DNA from: Flavobacteriaceae bacterium
Lineage (GTDB): Bacteria > Bacteroidota > Bacteroidia > Flavobacteriales > Flavobacteriaceae
DNA length: 6,037 bases
Reading direction: 5' to 3'
NCBI GenBank assembly: GCA_008081325.1
Contig: VMCO01000117.1
Location: forward strand, 1-6,037
Part shown: piece after piece, positions 1 through 5,535 of the stretch
Layout of the letters: each line of letters starts with the position of its first letter
Position numbering within the stretch: the stretch's first letter is position 1
Translations under genes and position numbers: made by a program
The notes under the pieces: model-generated
The model's database searches: none
What the model was told of the DNA's origin: nothing
The model's input: only the letters and a program-made list of their open reading frames with translations

Positions 1-651
1 TTTTGCAATTCCTGCAACAGTTGCTGCCTTCTGACCAACCGCAACATATCTCCAGTATACTGGCTCGCCTGCGTCATAAAACTCTTTTTGATTTAGAATT
101 GTATCAATACAAACTGTTGTTTTTCCTGTTTGCCTATCACCAATTACAAGCTCTCTTTGACCTCTACCAATAGGAATCATTGCGTCAACAGATTTAATAC
201 CAGTTTGTAAAGGTTCATTTACAGGTTGTCTAAATATTACTCCAGGAGCTTTTCTTTCCAAGGGCATCTCATATAAATCTCCCTTTAATTCACCTTTTCC
301 GTCAATCGGATTTCCTAGTGTATCAACAACCCTACCAACAATACCTTCACCTACTTTAACAGATGCAATTCTAGATGTTCTCTTAACTGTGTCGCCCTCC
401 TTGATGTCTGTTGAAGATCCAAGTAGTACAATACCAACATTGTCTTCTTCTAAATTCAGAACAATTCCTTGAGTACCATTAGAAAACTCTACTAATTCAC
501 CATATTGAGCATTTGATAGTCCATATGCTCTTGCGATTCCATCACCAACCGTAAGAACACTCCCAATTTCATCAAGAGATGAGGTAGAGTCAAAATCTTT
601 AAGTTGTTTTTTTAAGATAGCTGAAATCTCAGCTGGATTTACTTCGGCCAT
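1..651 (-). CDS. atpA: ATP synthase F1 subunit alpha (N-terminal 217 residues, runs off left edge)
   Basis: Encodes the non-catalytic nucleotide-binding subunit of the F1 head, which alternates with beta in the alpha3beta3 hexamer on the cytoplasmic side. The visible part begins MAEVNPAEIS and covers the N-terminal beta-barrel (about residues 25-95) and the start of the nucleotide-binding domain. The Walker A motif GDRQTGKT lies at residues 171-178 (Lys177), preceded by the family signature around GIKSVDAMIPIGRGQRE. I translated the whole stretch and found no frameshift. Full-length proteins have roughly 525 residues, so about 310 lie beyond position 1. The ATG at 651 follows the atpH stop by 5 nt, which indicates co-transcription. 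One oddity is Trp200-Arg201 in VYWRYVAVGQK, where most homologues I know have Cys-Ile or Cys-Val. Identification is secure. Confidence 0.97.
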   Translation of the reverse strand, partial: MAEVNPAEISAILKKQLKDFDSTSSLDEIGSVLTVGDGIARAYGLSNAQYGELVEFSNGTQGIVLNLEEDNVGIVLLGSSTDIKEGDTVKRTSRIASVKVGEGIVGRVVDTLGNPIDGKGELKGDLYEMPLERKAPGVIFRQPVNEPLQTGIKSVDAMIPIGRGQRELVIGDRQTGKTTVCIDTILNQKEFYDAGEPVYWRYVAVGQKAATVAGIAK

Positions 652-656
652 AGTCT

Positions 657-1187
657 TTAATTTGTAAGTTCTTTTTTTAAGTTATTTAAGTTTTGTTTTA
701 CACTAGCATTATATTCTTTACCATCATATCGAATAATAAAGCCACCTATAATACTAGGATCAACAACATTCGTTAAGCTAATTGATTTAGCATCAGACAT
801 ATTAATCTTAGATAAGATGTCTGATTCTAATTCTTTATTAATTGGTGAAGCAGTTATGACAGTTGCTTCTTTAATATTGTTATGCTTGTTGTAAAGTTGT
901 GTAAAACTAATTGCAATATCGCCAATAATTGTAACCCTTTTGTTATGGATTAATAAATCAATAAGCTTTTCGGTAATGGCGTTTCCCGATTTTGTTAAAG
1001 ATAAAATTGCTTTTTTCTTATCCTGATAATTGATTTGAGAATTCGATAATAAATTTTTGAAATCTGGTGAGCTGCTATTTAATTCATTAATGAAGGTCAT
1101 GTCTTTGTAAACTTCATTTACAGAGCTTTCTTCATTAGCAATATCATACATTGCTTTAGCGTATCTTATGGCTGCCCTAGATTGCAT
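657..1187 (-). CDS. atpH: ATP synthase F1 subunit delta
   Basis: Subunit delta (OSCP equivalent) ties the top of the F1 head to the b-subunit peripheral stalk so that the stator resists rotation. The 176-residue product has the usual length. The N-terminal helical domain opens with AAIRYAKAMYDIA, the typical start of the family (A-x-x-Y-A-x-A). The C-terminal domain carries the hallmark VDPSIIGGFIIRYDGKEYNASV (residues about 141-163) followed by a helix ending KKEL. The start ATG (1185-1187) shares one base with the atpF stop codon (TAATG), a typical translational-coupling arrangement, and atpA follows after 5 nt. No defects are visible. Sequence conservation in this family is low, but both termini and the position between atpF and atpA make the call firm. 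Confidence 0.95.
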   Translation of the reverse strand: MQSRAAIRYAKAMYDIANEESSVNEVYKDMTFINELNSSSPDFKNLLSNSQINYQDKKKAILSLTKSGNAITEKLIDLLIHNKRVTIIGDIAISFTQLYNKHNNIKEATVITASPINKELESDILSKINMSDAKSISLTNVVDPSIIGGFIIRYDGKEYNASVKQNLNNLKKELTN

Positions 1188-1681
1188 TAATTAAGTTTGG
1201 TTTTGTCTAGAATTTCTTGAATGTTTTCTAGTTGTTTGTCTTTATTATCAAGTTCCTTTGAAAGCAGTTTTTCAGCTATATTAAGAGATAAATCAACAAC
1301 CGTGTTTTGCAATTCTTTCATCGCTGCAGATTTTTCATTTTCAATAGCAGTTTTAGCAGATTCAATAAGCTTGTTCGCTTTTTCTGTTGCCTCGCTTTCA
1401 GCATCAGCGATAATTTTTGATTTTATCTCTCTGGCTTCTTTAAGTAAAGACTCTCTCTCAAGCTTAGCTTCATTTAGAATCTTTTCGTTATCAGCTTTTA
1501 GATTTACCATTTCTTCTTTTGCTTTTTCTGCAGCTGAAAGAGCATCATTTATTGATTTTTCTCTTTCATTTACTGCACCTAAAATTGGCTTCCATGCAAA
1601 TTTTGCAAGAATGAAATATAGTATAGCAAATGAAACAGTTGTCCAAAAAATAAGACCAATGTCTGGGGTTACTAAATCCAT
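1187..1681 (-). CDS. atpF: ATP synthase Fo subunit b
   Basis: Subunit b forms the peripheral stalk, anchored in the inner membrane beside subunit a and reaching up to delta. The 164-residue product has one N-terminal membrane segment (about residues 8-27, containing IFWTTVSFAILYFILAKF), then the conserved boundary WKPILGAVNERE. A long, highly charged Ala/Glu/Lys-rich helix (about 35-155) follows, as expected for the dimeric right-handed coiled coil. There is a single atpF-type gene and no neighbouring b' copy, so a homodimer is expected. The gene starts at ATG 1679-1681, 29 nt after the atpE stop, and its TAA overlaps the atpH start by one base. The open frame on the opposite strand (1221-1718) is a shadow of the repetitive helix codons. 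Confidence 0.95.
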   Translation of the reverse strand: MDLVTPDIGLIFWTTVSFAILYFILAKFAWKPILGAVNEREKSINDALSAAEKAKEEMVNLKADNEKILNEAKLERESLLKEAREIKSKIIADAESEATEKANKLIESAKTAIENEKSAAMKELQNTVVDLSLNIAEKLLSKELDNKDKQLENIQEILDKTKLN

Positions 1682-1710
1682 ATTAATTAATTATAAAAAA
1701 TTATATGTAT

Positions 1711-1950
1711 CTACTTGATAAGTGATACTACTACTGCAAATAATGCAACTGCCTCAACGAAAGCAATTAATACAATTGCAGATCCTTGTAACTTTCCTTG
1801 CATTTCTGGCTGTCTTGCCATAGCTTCCATAGCTGATCCTCCAATTTTACCAATACCGATACCTGCACCAATAGCAGCTAAACCTGCACCAATAGCAGCA
1901 AAAGCTCCGTAATCAACTAATGTTTCTTGTAAAAAAATAATTAAACTCAT
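1711..1950 (-). CDS. atpE: ATP synthase Fo subunit c (proton type)
   Basis: Subunit c forms the rotor ring in the inner membrane. The 79-residue hairpin has a first helix rich in Gly/Ala with the packing motif GAGIGIG (residues 28-34), a polar loop ARQPE (45-49), and a second helix IVLIAFVEAVALFAVVVSLI with the ion-binding carboxylate Glu66. The residues that coordinate sodium in known Na+ rings (Gln on helix 1, Ser-Thr after the Glu) are absent: the equivalents are Ile33 and Ala67-Val68. Proton translocation is therefore the inference. It lies 18 nt downstream of atpB and 29 nt upstream of atpF. The start at ATG 1948-1950 gives the usual short N-terminus, and the stop is TAG. Confidence 0.96.
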   Translation of the reverse strand: MSLIIFLQETLVDYGAFAAIGAGLAAIGAGIGIGKIGGSAMEAMARQPEMQGKLQGSAIVLIAFVEAVALFAVVVSLIK

Positions 1951-1968
1951 GTTTATAAAAATTTAAAA

Positions 1969-3057
1969 TTAATGTTCGTGTTCTTCAATTGCACTACCTA
2001 TATATAAGGCAGACAACATTGTAAAAATATATGCCTGTATGGCAACAACTAAAACCTCAATAAGACTGATAAATACTGAAAAGAATAATGACGCCGGAGC
2101 TAACCATAAACTTTTAAAAATGAAAATCAGTGATATTAGGCTTAATATTATAATATGTCCCGCTGAAATATTTGCAAACAATCTTATCATTAGAGAGATT
2201 GGTTTTATGAAAATTCCTAAAAACTCAATTGGAGCTAGAAATAATTTCATGGGGACAGGGATGCCAGGCATCCAAAAAATATGTTTCCAGTAATCCTTAT
2301 TGGCTACTATTGTAGTTATGACAAATGTTATTGCAGCTAATACAAAAGTAAATGCAATGTTACCGCTTAAATTAGCACTAAAAGGGAAAAAAGGAATCAA
2401 GCCCATTACATTATTTATCCATATGAAGAAAAATAATGTTAGTAAAAACGGCATGTATTTCTGATAATTTTTTTCACCTATCATTGGTAAGGCTACCTCG
2501 TCTTTTATAAAAAGAATTAATGGTTCAGTGAATTTACCAAGACCTGTTGGCTCCCCTTTTCTAGATTTGGAATATGTTTTAGCTGTGGCAACAAAAATCA
2601 ACACTAAAAGAAGCATTGATAAAAACATTGAAAAAACCATCTTTGTGATTGATAAATCAAGTGGTTTTTTGTTAACTACATTTCCAGCTTCATCATAAGA
2701 AACATATTTGTCTCCACCAGTATTTTTTGCGTAAAAAATCTTCTCATGATATTTTACAAATTCTTGGCCCTTTCTTTTAACAATGATTTTACCGGAATCA
2801 TCATGATTGAATTCTGAAGAAAGAAAAGTTACAAGTCCATTGTCAGTCCAAAGTATAATAGGCAAGGGAAATGAAATCGCATGACCATCAATATCCATAA
2901 TGTGAAATTCATGTGCATCTTTAATGTGATGCATAATCATTTCATTTACATCAAACTCTTTGGAATCATCAGAACTTCCGGCTGGAATAGCAAAAATATT
3001 TGCAGAAAAAAGTGTGAAAAAAATTAAGGTTAAAATCCCTGAAAATCTTGAAAGCAT
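1969..3057 (-). CDS. atpB: ATP synthase Fo subunit a, with signal peptide and periplasmic N-terminal extension
   Basis: Subunit a forms the two proton half-channels next to the c-ring. The product is 362 residues, about 90-100 longer than the E. coli protein. It begins with a signal-peptide-like segment (residues 1-23, hydrophobic LTLIFFTLFSANIFA), then a soluble region (about 25-135) with many His/Asp/Glu residues, then the membrane domain from about 138. The essential arginine is Arg292 in SLMIRLFANISAGH, with His301 nearby; the last helix has Glu334 and Gln341 in IEVLVVAIQAYIFTML. The tail ends EEHEH. Signal peptide plus extension is usual for Bacteroidota subunit a as I know it. It is separated from the upstream gene by 83 nt carrying a promoter candidate, and atpE follows after 18 nt. 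No defects are visible. Confidence 0.96.
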   Translation of the reverse strand: MLSRFSGILTLIFFTLFSANIFAIPAGSSDDSKEFDVNEMIMHHIKDAHEFHIMDIDGHAISFPLPIILWTDNGLVTFLSSEFNHDDSGKIIVKRKGQEFVKYHEKIFYAKNTGGDKYVSYDEAGNVVNKKPLDLSITKMVFSMFLSMLLLVLIFVATAKTYSKSRKGEPTGLGKFTEPLILFIKDEVALPMIGEKNYQKYMPFLLTLFFFIWINNVMGLIPFFPFSANLSGNIAFTFVLAAITFVITTIVANKDYWKHIFWMPGIPVPMKLFLAPIEFLGIFIKPISLMIRLFANISAGHIIILSLISLIFIFKSLWLAPASLFFSVFISLIEVLVVAIQAYIFTMLSALYIGSAIEEHEH

Positions 3058-3090
3058 TTTTGCTAAAATTTCTTCTAATTAATATGGTTG

Positions 3091-3121
3091 CAAATGTAAG
3101 CACATAAAAGTAAATTTCAAA
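3091..3121 (-). promoter_or_regulatory. Candidate Bacteroidota sigma-A-type promoter for atpB-E-F-H-A
   Basis: On the minus strand the gap before atpB contains TTTG (3121-3118), then 19 nt, then TACATTTG (3098-3091). This fits the known Bacteroidota housekeeping promoter, with a -33 TTTG/TTG element and a -7 TAnnTTTG element about 19-21 nt apart. Transcription would be expected to start a few bases past 3091, giving a leader of roughly 25-30 nt before the atpB ATG at 3057. It could drive the ATP synthase genes independently of the sprE-bactofilin-atpZ genes upstream. This is a pattern match only; the region is AT-rich, so a chance match is possible, but the position and spacing are both right. 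Confidence 0.55.
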
Positions 3122-3126
3122 CAAAA

Positions 3127-3143
3127 TAAAACAAGAAGTTTTA
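3127..3143 (-). terminator. Weak hairpin after the small membrane protein gene (possible attenuating terminator)
   Basis: A perfect 6-bp inverted repeat, TAAAAC and GTTTTA around a 5-nt loop, begins at the stop codon of the upstream gene. On the minus strand it is followed by TTTTGTTTG. The layout resembles an intrinsic terminator, but the stem has only one G-C pair and would be weakly stable. At most it reduces read-through into atpB. Confidence 0.2.
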
Positions 3144-3527
3144 AATATTATTTAACGATTTTTTTAAGCAAATGACCTCAAACGATAACAACAAAAAATA
3201 TACAGGGAAAAAATTATAAACAACTAAGTTAATATCATAAGAATCATCATTGCTATAATAAATAAAAAACACAATTGTTGCAAGCATTTTTATTAAAGTT
3301 AACAGAATAAAAAAAGTTAATGGATTGGTAAAATTATAGTTGAAATTTAGCTTTGAGCTGATCAAAAATAGAACTACTGAAAAGTAGTTAAATAAATATA
3401 TAGCCTTTAGTGGAATTTTATCAAACAAAAAAAATGAAGTCTGTATGTTTAAGTGAATACAATACAAAACAGCAGTCAGAAAAGAAAGCAGAATAAAATC
3501 TAATCCTCGAAAATTAATGCTAATCAT
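3141..3527 (-). CDS. Small four-segment membrane protein in the AtpI position
   Basis: The 128-residue, very hydrophobic product has four predicted membrane segments at about residues 9-27, 40-57, 68-91 and 100-120, with a lysine (Lys80) inside the third and a glutamate (Glu117) in the fourth. Size, topology and location between atpZ and atpB match the small protein usually found in the atpI slot in Flavobacteriia; I recall such proteins being labelled DUF6168, but cannot confirm membership here. AtpI proteins elsewhere are assigned a role in c-ring assembly or Mg2+ handling, so an accessory role in ATP synthase assembly is an inference from context only. The start ATG (3525-3527) overlaps the atpZ stop as ATGA, suggesting coupled translation. 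The gene is real by placement and coupling, but its function is unproven. Confidence 0.82.
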   Translation of the reverse strand: MISINFRGLDFILLSFLTAVLYCIHLNIQTSFFLFDKIPLKAIYLFNYFSVVLFLISSKLNFNYNFTNPLTFFILLTLIKMLATIVFFIYYSNDDSYDINLVVYNFFPVYFLLLSFEVICLKKSLNNI

Positions 3528-3748
3528 TTTTTTGTGACTTGGCTTATTGTGTAATAAATTGACAGAGAAATTGACAGAAGTGAAAAAATAATAGTGAAAA
3601 TGTTTTTTGAACTGTTATAATAGGTGTCAAGTGTGATTCCTAAATATATTCCTCCTCCGATTACAACAAGCATTTGAAAAGCTAGTTGAGAGTAAATTAT
3701 AAAACTATGCTGACTTTTCCTTTTTTTCAGAGGTAGCTTTTTCTTCAC
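3524..3748 (-). CDS. atpZ: AtpZ/AtpI-family ATP synthase accessory protein
   Basis: A 74-residue inner-membrane protein with a basic N-terminus (KKKLPLKKRK) and a hairpin of two membrane segments, about residues 19-40 and 50-69. The pattern SQLAFQMLVVIGGGIYLGITLD, with conserved Gly residues and a closing Leu-Asp, is typical of the AtpZ/AtpI family encoded next to atp operons. Family members have been linked to Mg2+/Ca2+ transport and to ATP synthase assembly. The start appears to be GTG at 3746-3748: an in-frame TAA at 3755-3757 closes the frame just upstream, and the first in-frame ATG (Met26) would remove half of the first membrane segment. The gene therefore overlaps the end of the bactofilin gene by 44 nt in another frame. 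It ends in an ATGA overlap with the next gene. Confidence 0.88.
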   Translation of the reverse strand: MKKKLPLKKRKSQHSFIIYSQLAFQMLVVIGGGIYLGITLDTYYNSSKNIFTIIFSLLSISLSIYYTISQVTKK

Positions 3749-4094
3749 TATTATTTAATTCTTTTACCCCACCTTTCATTGAACAAGTAGCGTTGAAAGT
3801 AGCGCCTGGTTCGACAGAGAGTTTGGAAATCTCCACTTCCCCTTCAATGTAAGCAGAAGATCTCAAGGTAAGTGTTCCGGAAAGTTTTAGTTTTCCAGCG
3901 AAACCACCTTCAAAATCAGCATTTTCGCCTTCAAGACTTCCATTAATTACACCTGTCTTGCCAACTACTATTTTCCCGGATGTTTTGATGTTTCCTTTTA
4001 TGTTACCTTCGATTCTAAAATCCCCCTCGCTAAAAATATCACCCACTAATGTTGTTCCTTGGGTAATCATATTTTGTTGATTTGTATTACTCAT
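3705..4094 (-). CDS. Bactofilin (polymer-forming cytoskeletal protein)
   Basis: Bactofilins self-assemble without nucleotide into filaments and serve as scaffolds, often membrane-associated, for local cell-wall or motility functions. The 129-residue product has a short polar N-terminal tail (1-10), a beta-helix core (about 11-106) and a charged disordered tail (about 110-129, rich in Lys and Glu). Family features include GTTLVGDIFSEGDFRIEG at residues 13-30, regularly spaced glycines in the repeating strands (GKIVVGKTGVINGSLEGENA), and the closing KLSVEPGATFNATCSM. It starts at ATG 4092-4094, 10 nt after the sprE stop, and ends in TAG inside atpZ. Position suggests co-transcription with sprE and atpZ. 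I see no membrane segment, so it should be cytoplasmic. Family call is secure; the client process is unknown. Confidence 0.94.
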   Translation of the reverse strand: MSNTNQQNMITQGTTLVGDIFSEGDFRIEGNIKGNIKTSGKIVVGKTGVINGSLEGENADFEGGFAGKLKLSGTLTLRSSAYIEGEVEISKLSVEPGATFNATCSMKGGVKELNNSEEKATSEKKEKSA

Positions 4095-4104
4095 AATAAA
4101 CTAT

Positions 4105-5496
4105 TTATTTTTCAAACTTATCTAAATTTTTATGAATTTGAATCGTTTTATAATTTTCAGTTGAAATTACAAAAAACGATTTTGCCTGAATGTCAATGGA
4201 GTTTTCAAGTCTTTCAGCCAATCCCAAGCTGCCATCATAGCTCTTTAGTCCATGAACTACAACAAATGTAATAATATTATTGTAAAAATCTTCAGAAACA
4301 GTTAAATCCAAGTAATCTACATTGTCAATATATTTTTTAAGTTCATTTGTCTGCTTATTAATGCTGCTAGAGGATGAATCAAATTTATAAACTATCTTAT
4401 AATTGTTAGACAAGTTTTTGCTTACAAATTTGTCGTTTTTAACCAGTGGTAAAACCTCATCTAAAATTCTTTCAGCTTCTTTTCCTTCAGAGGTACTTGA
4501 GTAATTTAATTTAATAAAGGATAGGGCTTTTTTGTATTCTTTAAATCCATATACCCTTGCAATTGCTAATGCCTTTAAAAACTCAAACTTTGTCACTATT
4601 GGTTCTCCGTTAAAATCTAAAATATATCGATCACATTTTTCTATTACTTCAGAATACCTTTGATTGTTAAAGTCCAAATATAAATTTTGATAAATTTCGC
4701 TTGAGTTTTGCTTCTCTTTTGAAGCTGCATTGGGATCTAATAAAATTTGGGCATACTTTGAATTTCCATGATTTAAAATAATATCCTCTTTGAATTCTTT
4801 AGCTTTTGAAGGAGTATTTAGTGACAGAAAATTCTTGTAAATAAAATATTTAGTTGGTGGGATTAGGTTTTCTGAGGGGTTATTTTCTAAAAGCTCAAAA
4901 AGTCTGTCATTTGAAATCTGAAATTCTTCGAATTGATCTTTGTAAATAGATCCTAATCTAAAATATGCATCATTTCTTTTTTCGTTCAAACTATCTATTT
5001 TGACGTTGTCATTGGGAATTAATCCAATATAATAGTCGACGGAAAAAATGCTGTCTTGGTTTAATAAAGTTTCTTTGTTTTGAGTATTGTTCTTTTCAAC
5101 TCTAGCTTTAGTAACTGACCATCTCCAGTTGTCTTCAAGCCTTCTGTCTCCCCACCTGTTTTTAAAATCATTTTTACCGTATGCAACCGCAGTAGAGTTG
5201 TAGAAATAGAATAAGGCAGATTCTGAATCTATTGAAGAATTTACAGAGTTAGATGATCCTAAGTTGTTATTTTTTTTCTCAGACTTCTTCATCTCCTCTT
5301 TGAGGTTAGCAATGTAAGCGGTAAAAAAATCTATTCTATTTTCATCAGACATATTAACAAGATTGATAATACTGTCCATTTCAATTATTGATGTCTCATA
5401 GAAAATTAAATCATCTAAATTTTCTCTCTTCTTTTTGATTTTTCTAAACTCTCTGGATTTGTTGTTAAGTTTACTTAACGTACTATCGTAATACAA
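4105..5496 (-). CDS. sprE: SprE/PorW type IX secretion and gliding protein, C-terminal part downstream of an in-frame stop
   Basis: This is the C-terminal half of a large TPR lipoprotein needed for type IX secretion and gliding; PorW of Porphyromonas gingivalis is reported to bind the PorKN ring at the periplasmic side. Marks of the family are YYDSTL at the front, RKIKKKRENLDDL (residues 18-30), AYGKNDF followed by RWGDRRLEDNWRWS (114-127), and the helical-repeat stretch DAYFRLGSIYKDQF (177-190) with LLENNPSEN and PPTKYFIYK after it. A Ser/Asn/Lys-rich linker lies at about 70-92. The only possible start near the front is TTG at 5494-5496, which is poor: in-frame family sequence continues upstream to 5532, giving 475 codons after the stop at 5533-5535. 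There is no ATG before residue 40. I read it as part of one interrupted gene. Bactofilin follows after 10 nt. Confidence 0.85.
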   Translation of the reverse strand: MYYDSTLSKLNNKSREFRKIKKKRENLDDLIFYETSIIEMDSIINLVNMSDENRIDFFTAYIANLKEEMKKSEKKNNNLGSSNSVNSSIDSESALFYFYNSTAVAYGKNDFKNRWGDRRLEDNWRWSVTKARVEKNNTQNKETLLNQDSIFSVDYYIGLIPNDNVKIDSLNEKRNDAYFRLGSIYKDQFEEFQISNDRLFELLENNPSENLIPPTKYFIYKNFLSLNTPSKAKEFKEDIILNHGNSKYAQILLDPNAASKEKQNSSEIYQNLYLDFNNQRYSEVIEKCDRYILDFNGEPIVTKFEFLKALAIARVYGFKEYKKALSFIKLNYSSTSEGKEAERILDEVLPLVKNDKFVSKNLSNNYKIVYKFDSSSSSINKQTNELKKYIDNVDYLDLTVSEDFYNNIITFVVVHGLKSYDGSLGLAERLENSIDIQAKSFFVISTENYKTIQIHKNLDKFEK

Positions 5497-5532
5497 ACCC
5501 GCCTTTAAATACTCTTTATTTAAAAAGTTTAA

Positions 5533-5535
5533 TTA
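5533..5535 (-). other. sprE: In-frame TAA interrupting sprE/porW
   Basis: The stop lies between NYNELA and LNFLNKEYL in one continuous frame, at a position where family members usually carry an acidic residue (pattern LA-E/D-hydrophobic-F). A single GAA to TAA change would explain it. TAA also ends atpB, atpF, atpH and the small membrane protein gene, so general reassignment of TAA as sense can be ruled out here. Confidence 0.85.

Noticed and set aside
1692..1705. Inverted repeat TATAA-AAAA-TTATA between atpE and atpF
   Set aside because: Only five A-T pairs with a tight A loop; too unstable to call a terminator or processing site.
1221..1718. A 165-codon open frame on the plus strand opposite atpF
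   Set aside because: It is Ser/Phe/Ala-rich low-complexity sequence, the antisense image of the Glu/Lys/Ala codons of the subunit b helix; it resembles no protein family.
1715..1912. Plus-strand open frame opposite atpE
   Set aside because: Ala/Pro/Ile repeats mirror the Gly/Ala codons of subunit c; no independent support.
2039..2293. Plus-strand open frame opposite atpB
   Set aside because: Lies wholly inside the highly conserved membrane domain of atpB and looks random.
4113..4120. TAAGTTTG on the minus strand, a -7-like element 19 nt before the bactofilin ATG
   Set aside because: No TTTG/TTG about 19-21 nt upstream, and it lies inside the sprE coding end; TAnnTTTG is frequent by chance in AT-rich DNA (also at 2343-2350 and 3363-3370 inside genes).
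4059..4271. Plus-strand open frame spanning the bactofilin start and sprE end
   Set aside because: Random composition, antisense to two confident genes and with no recognisable motif.
5533..5535. Recoding of TAA as a sense codon
   Set aside because: TAA serves as the normal stop of several intact genes in the window, and no recoding structure is evident nearby.
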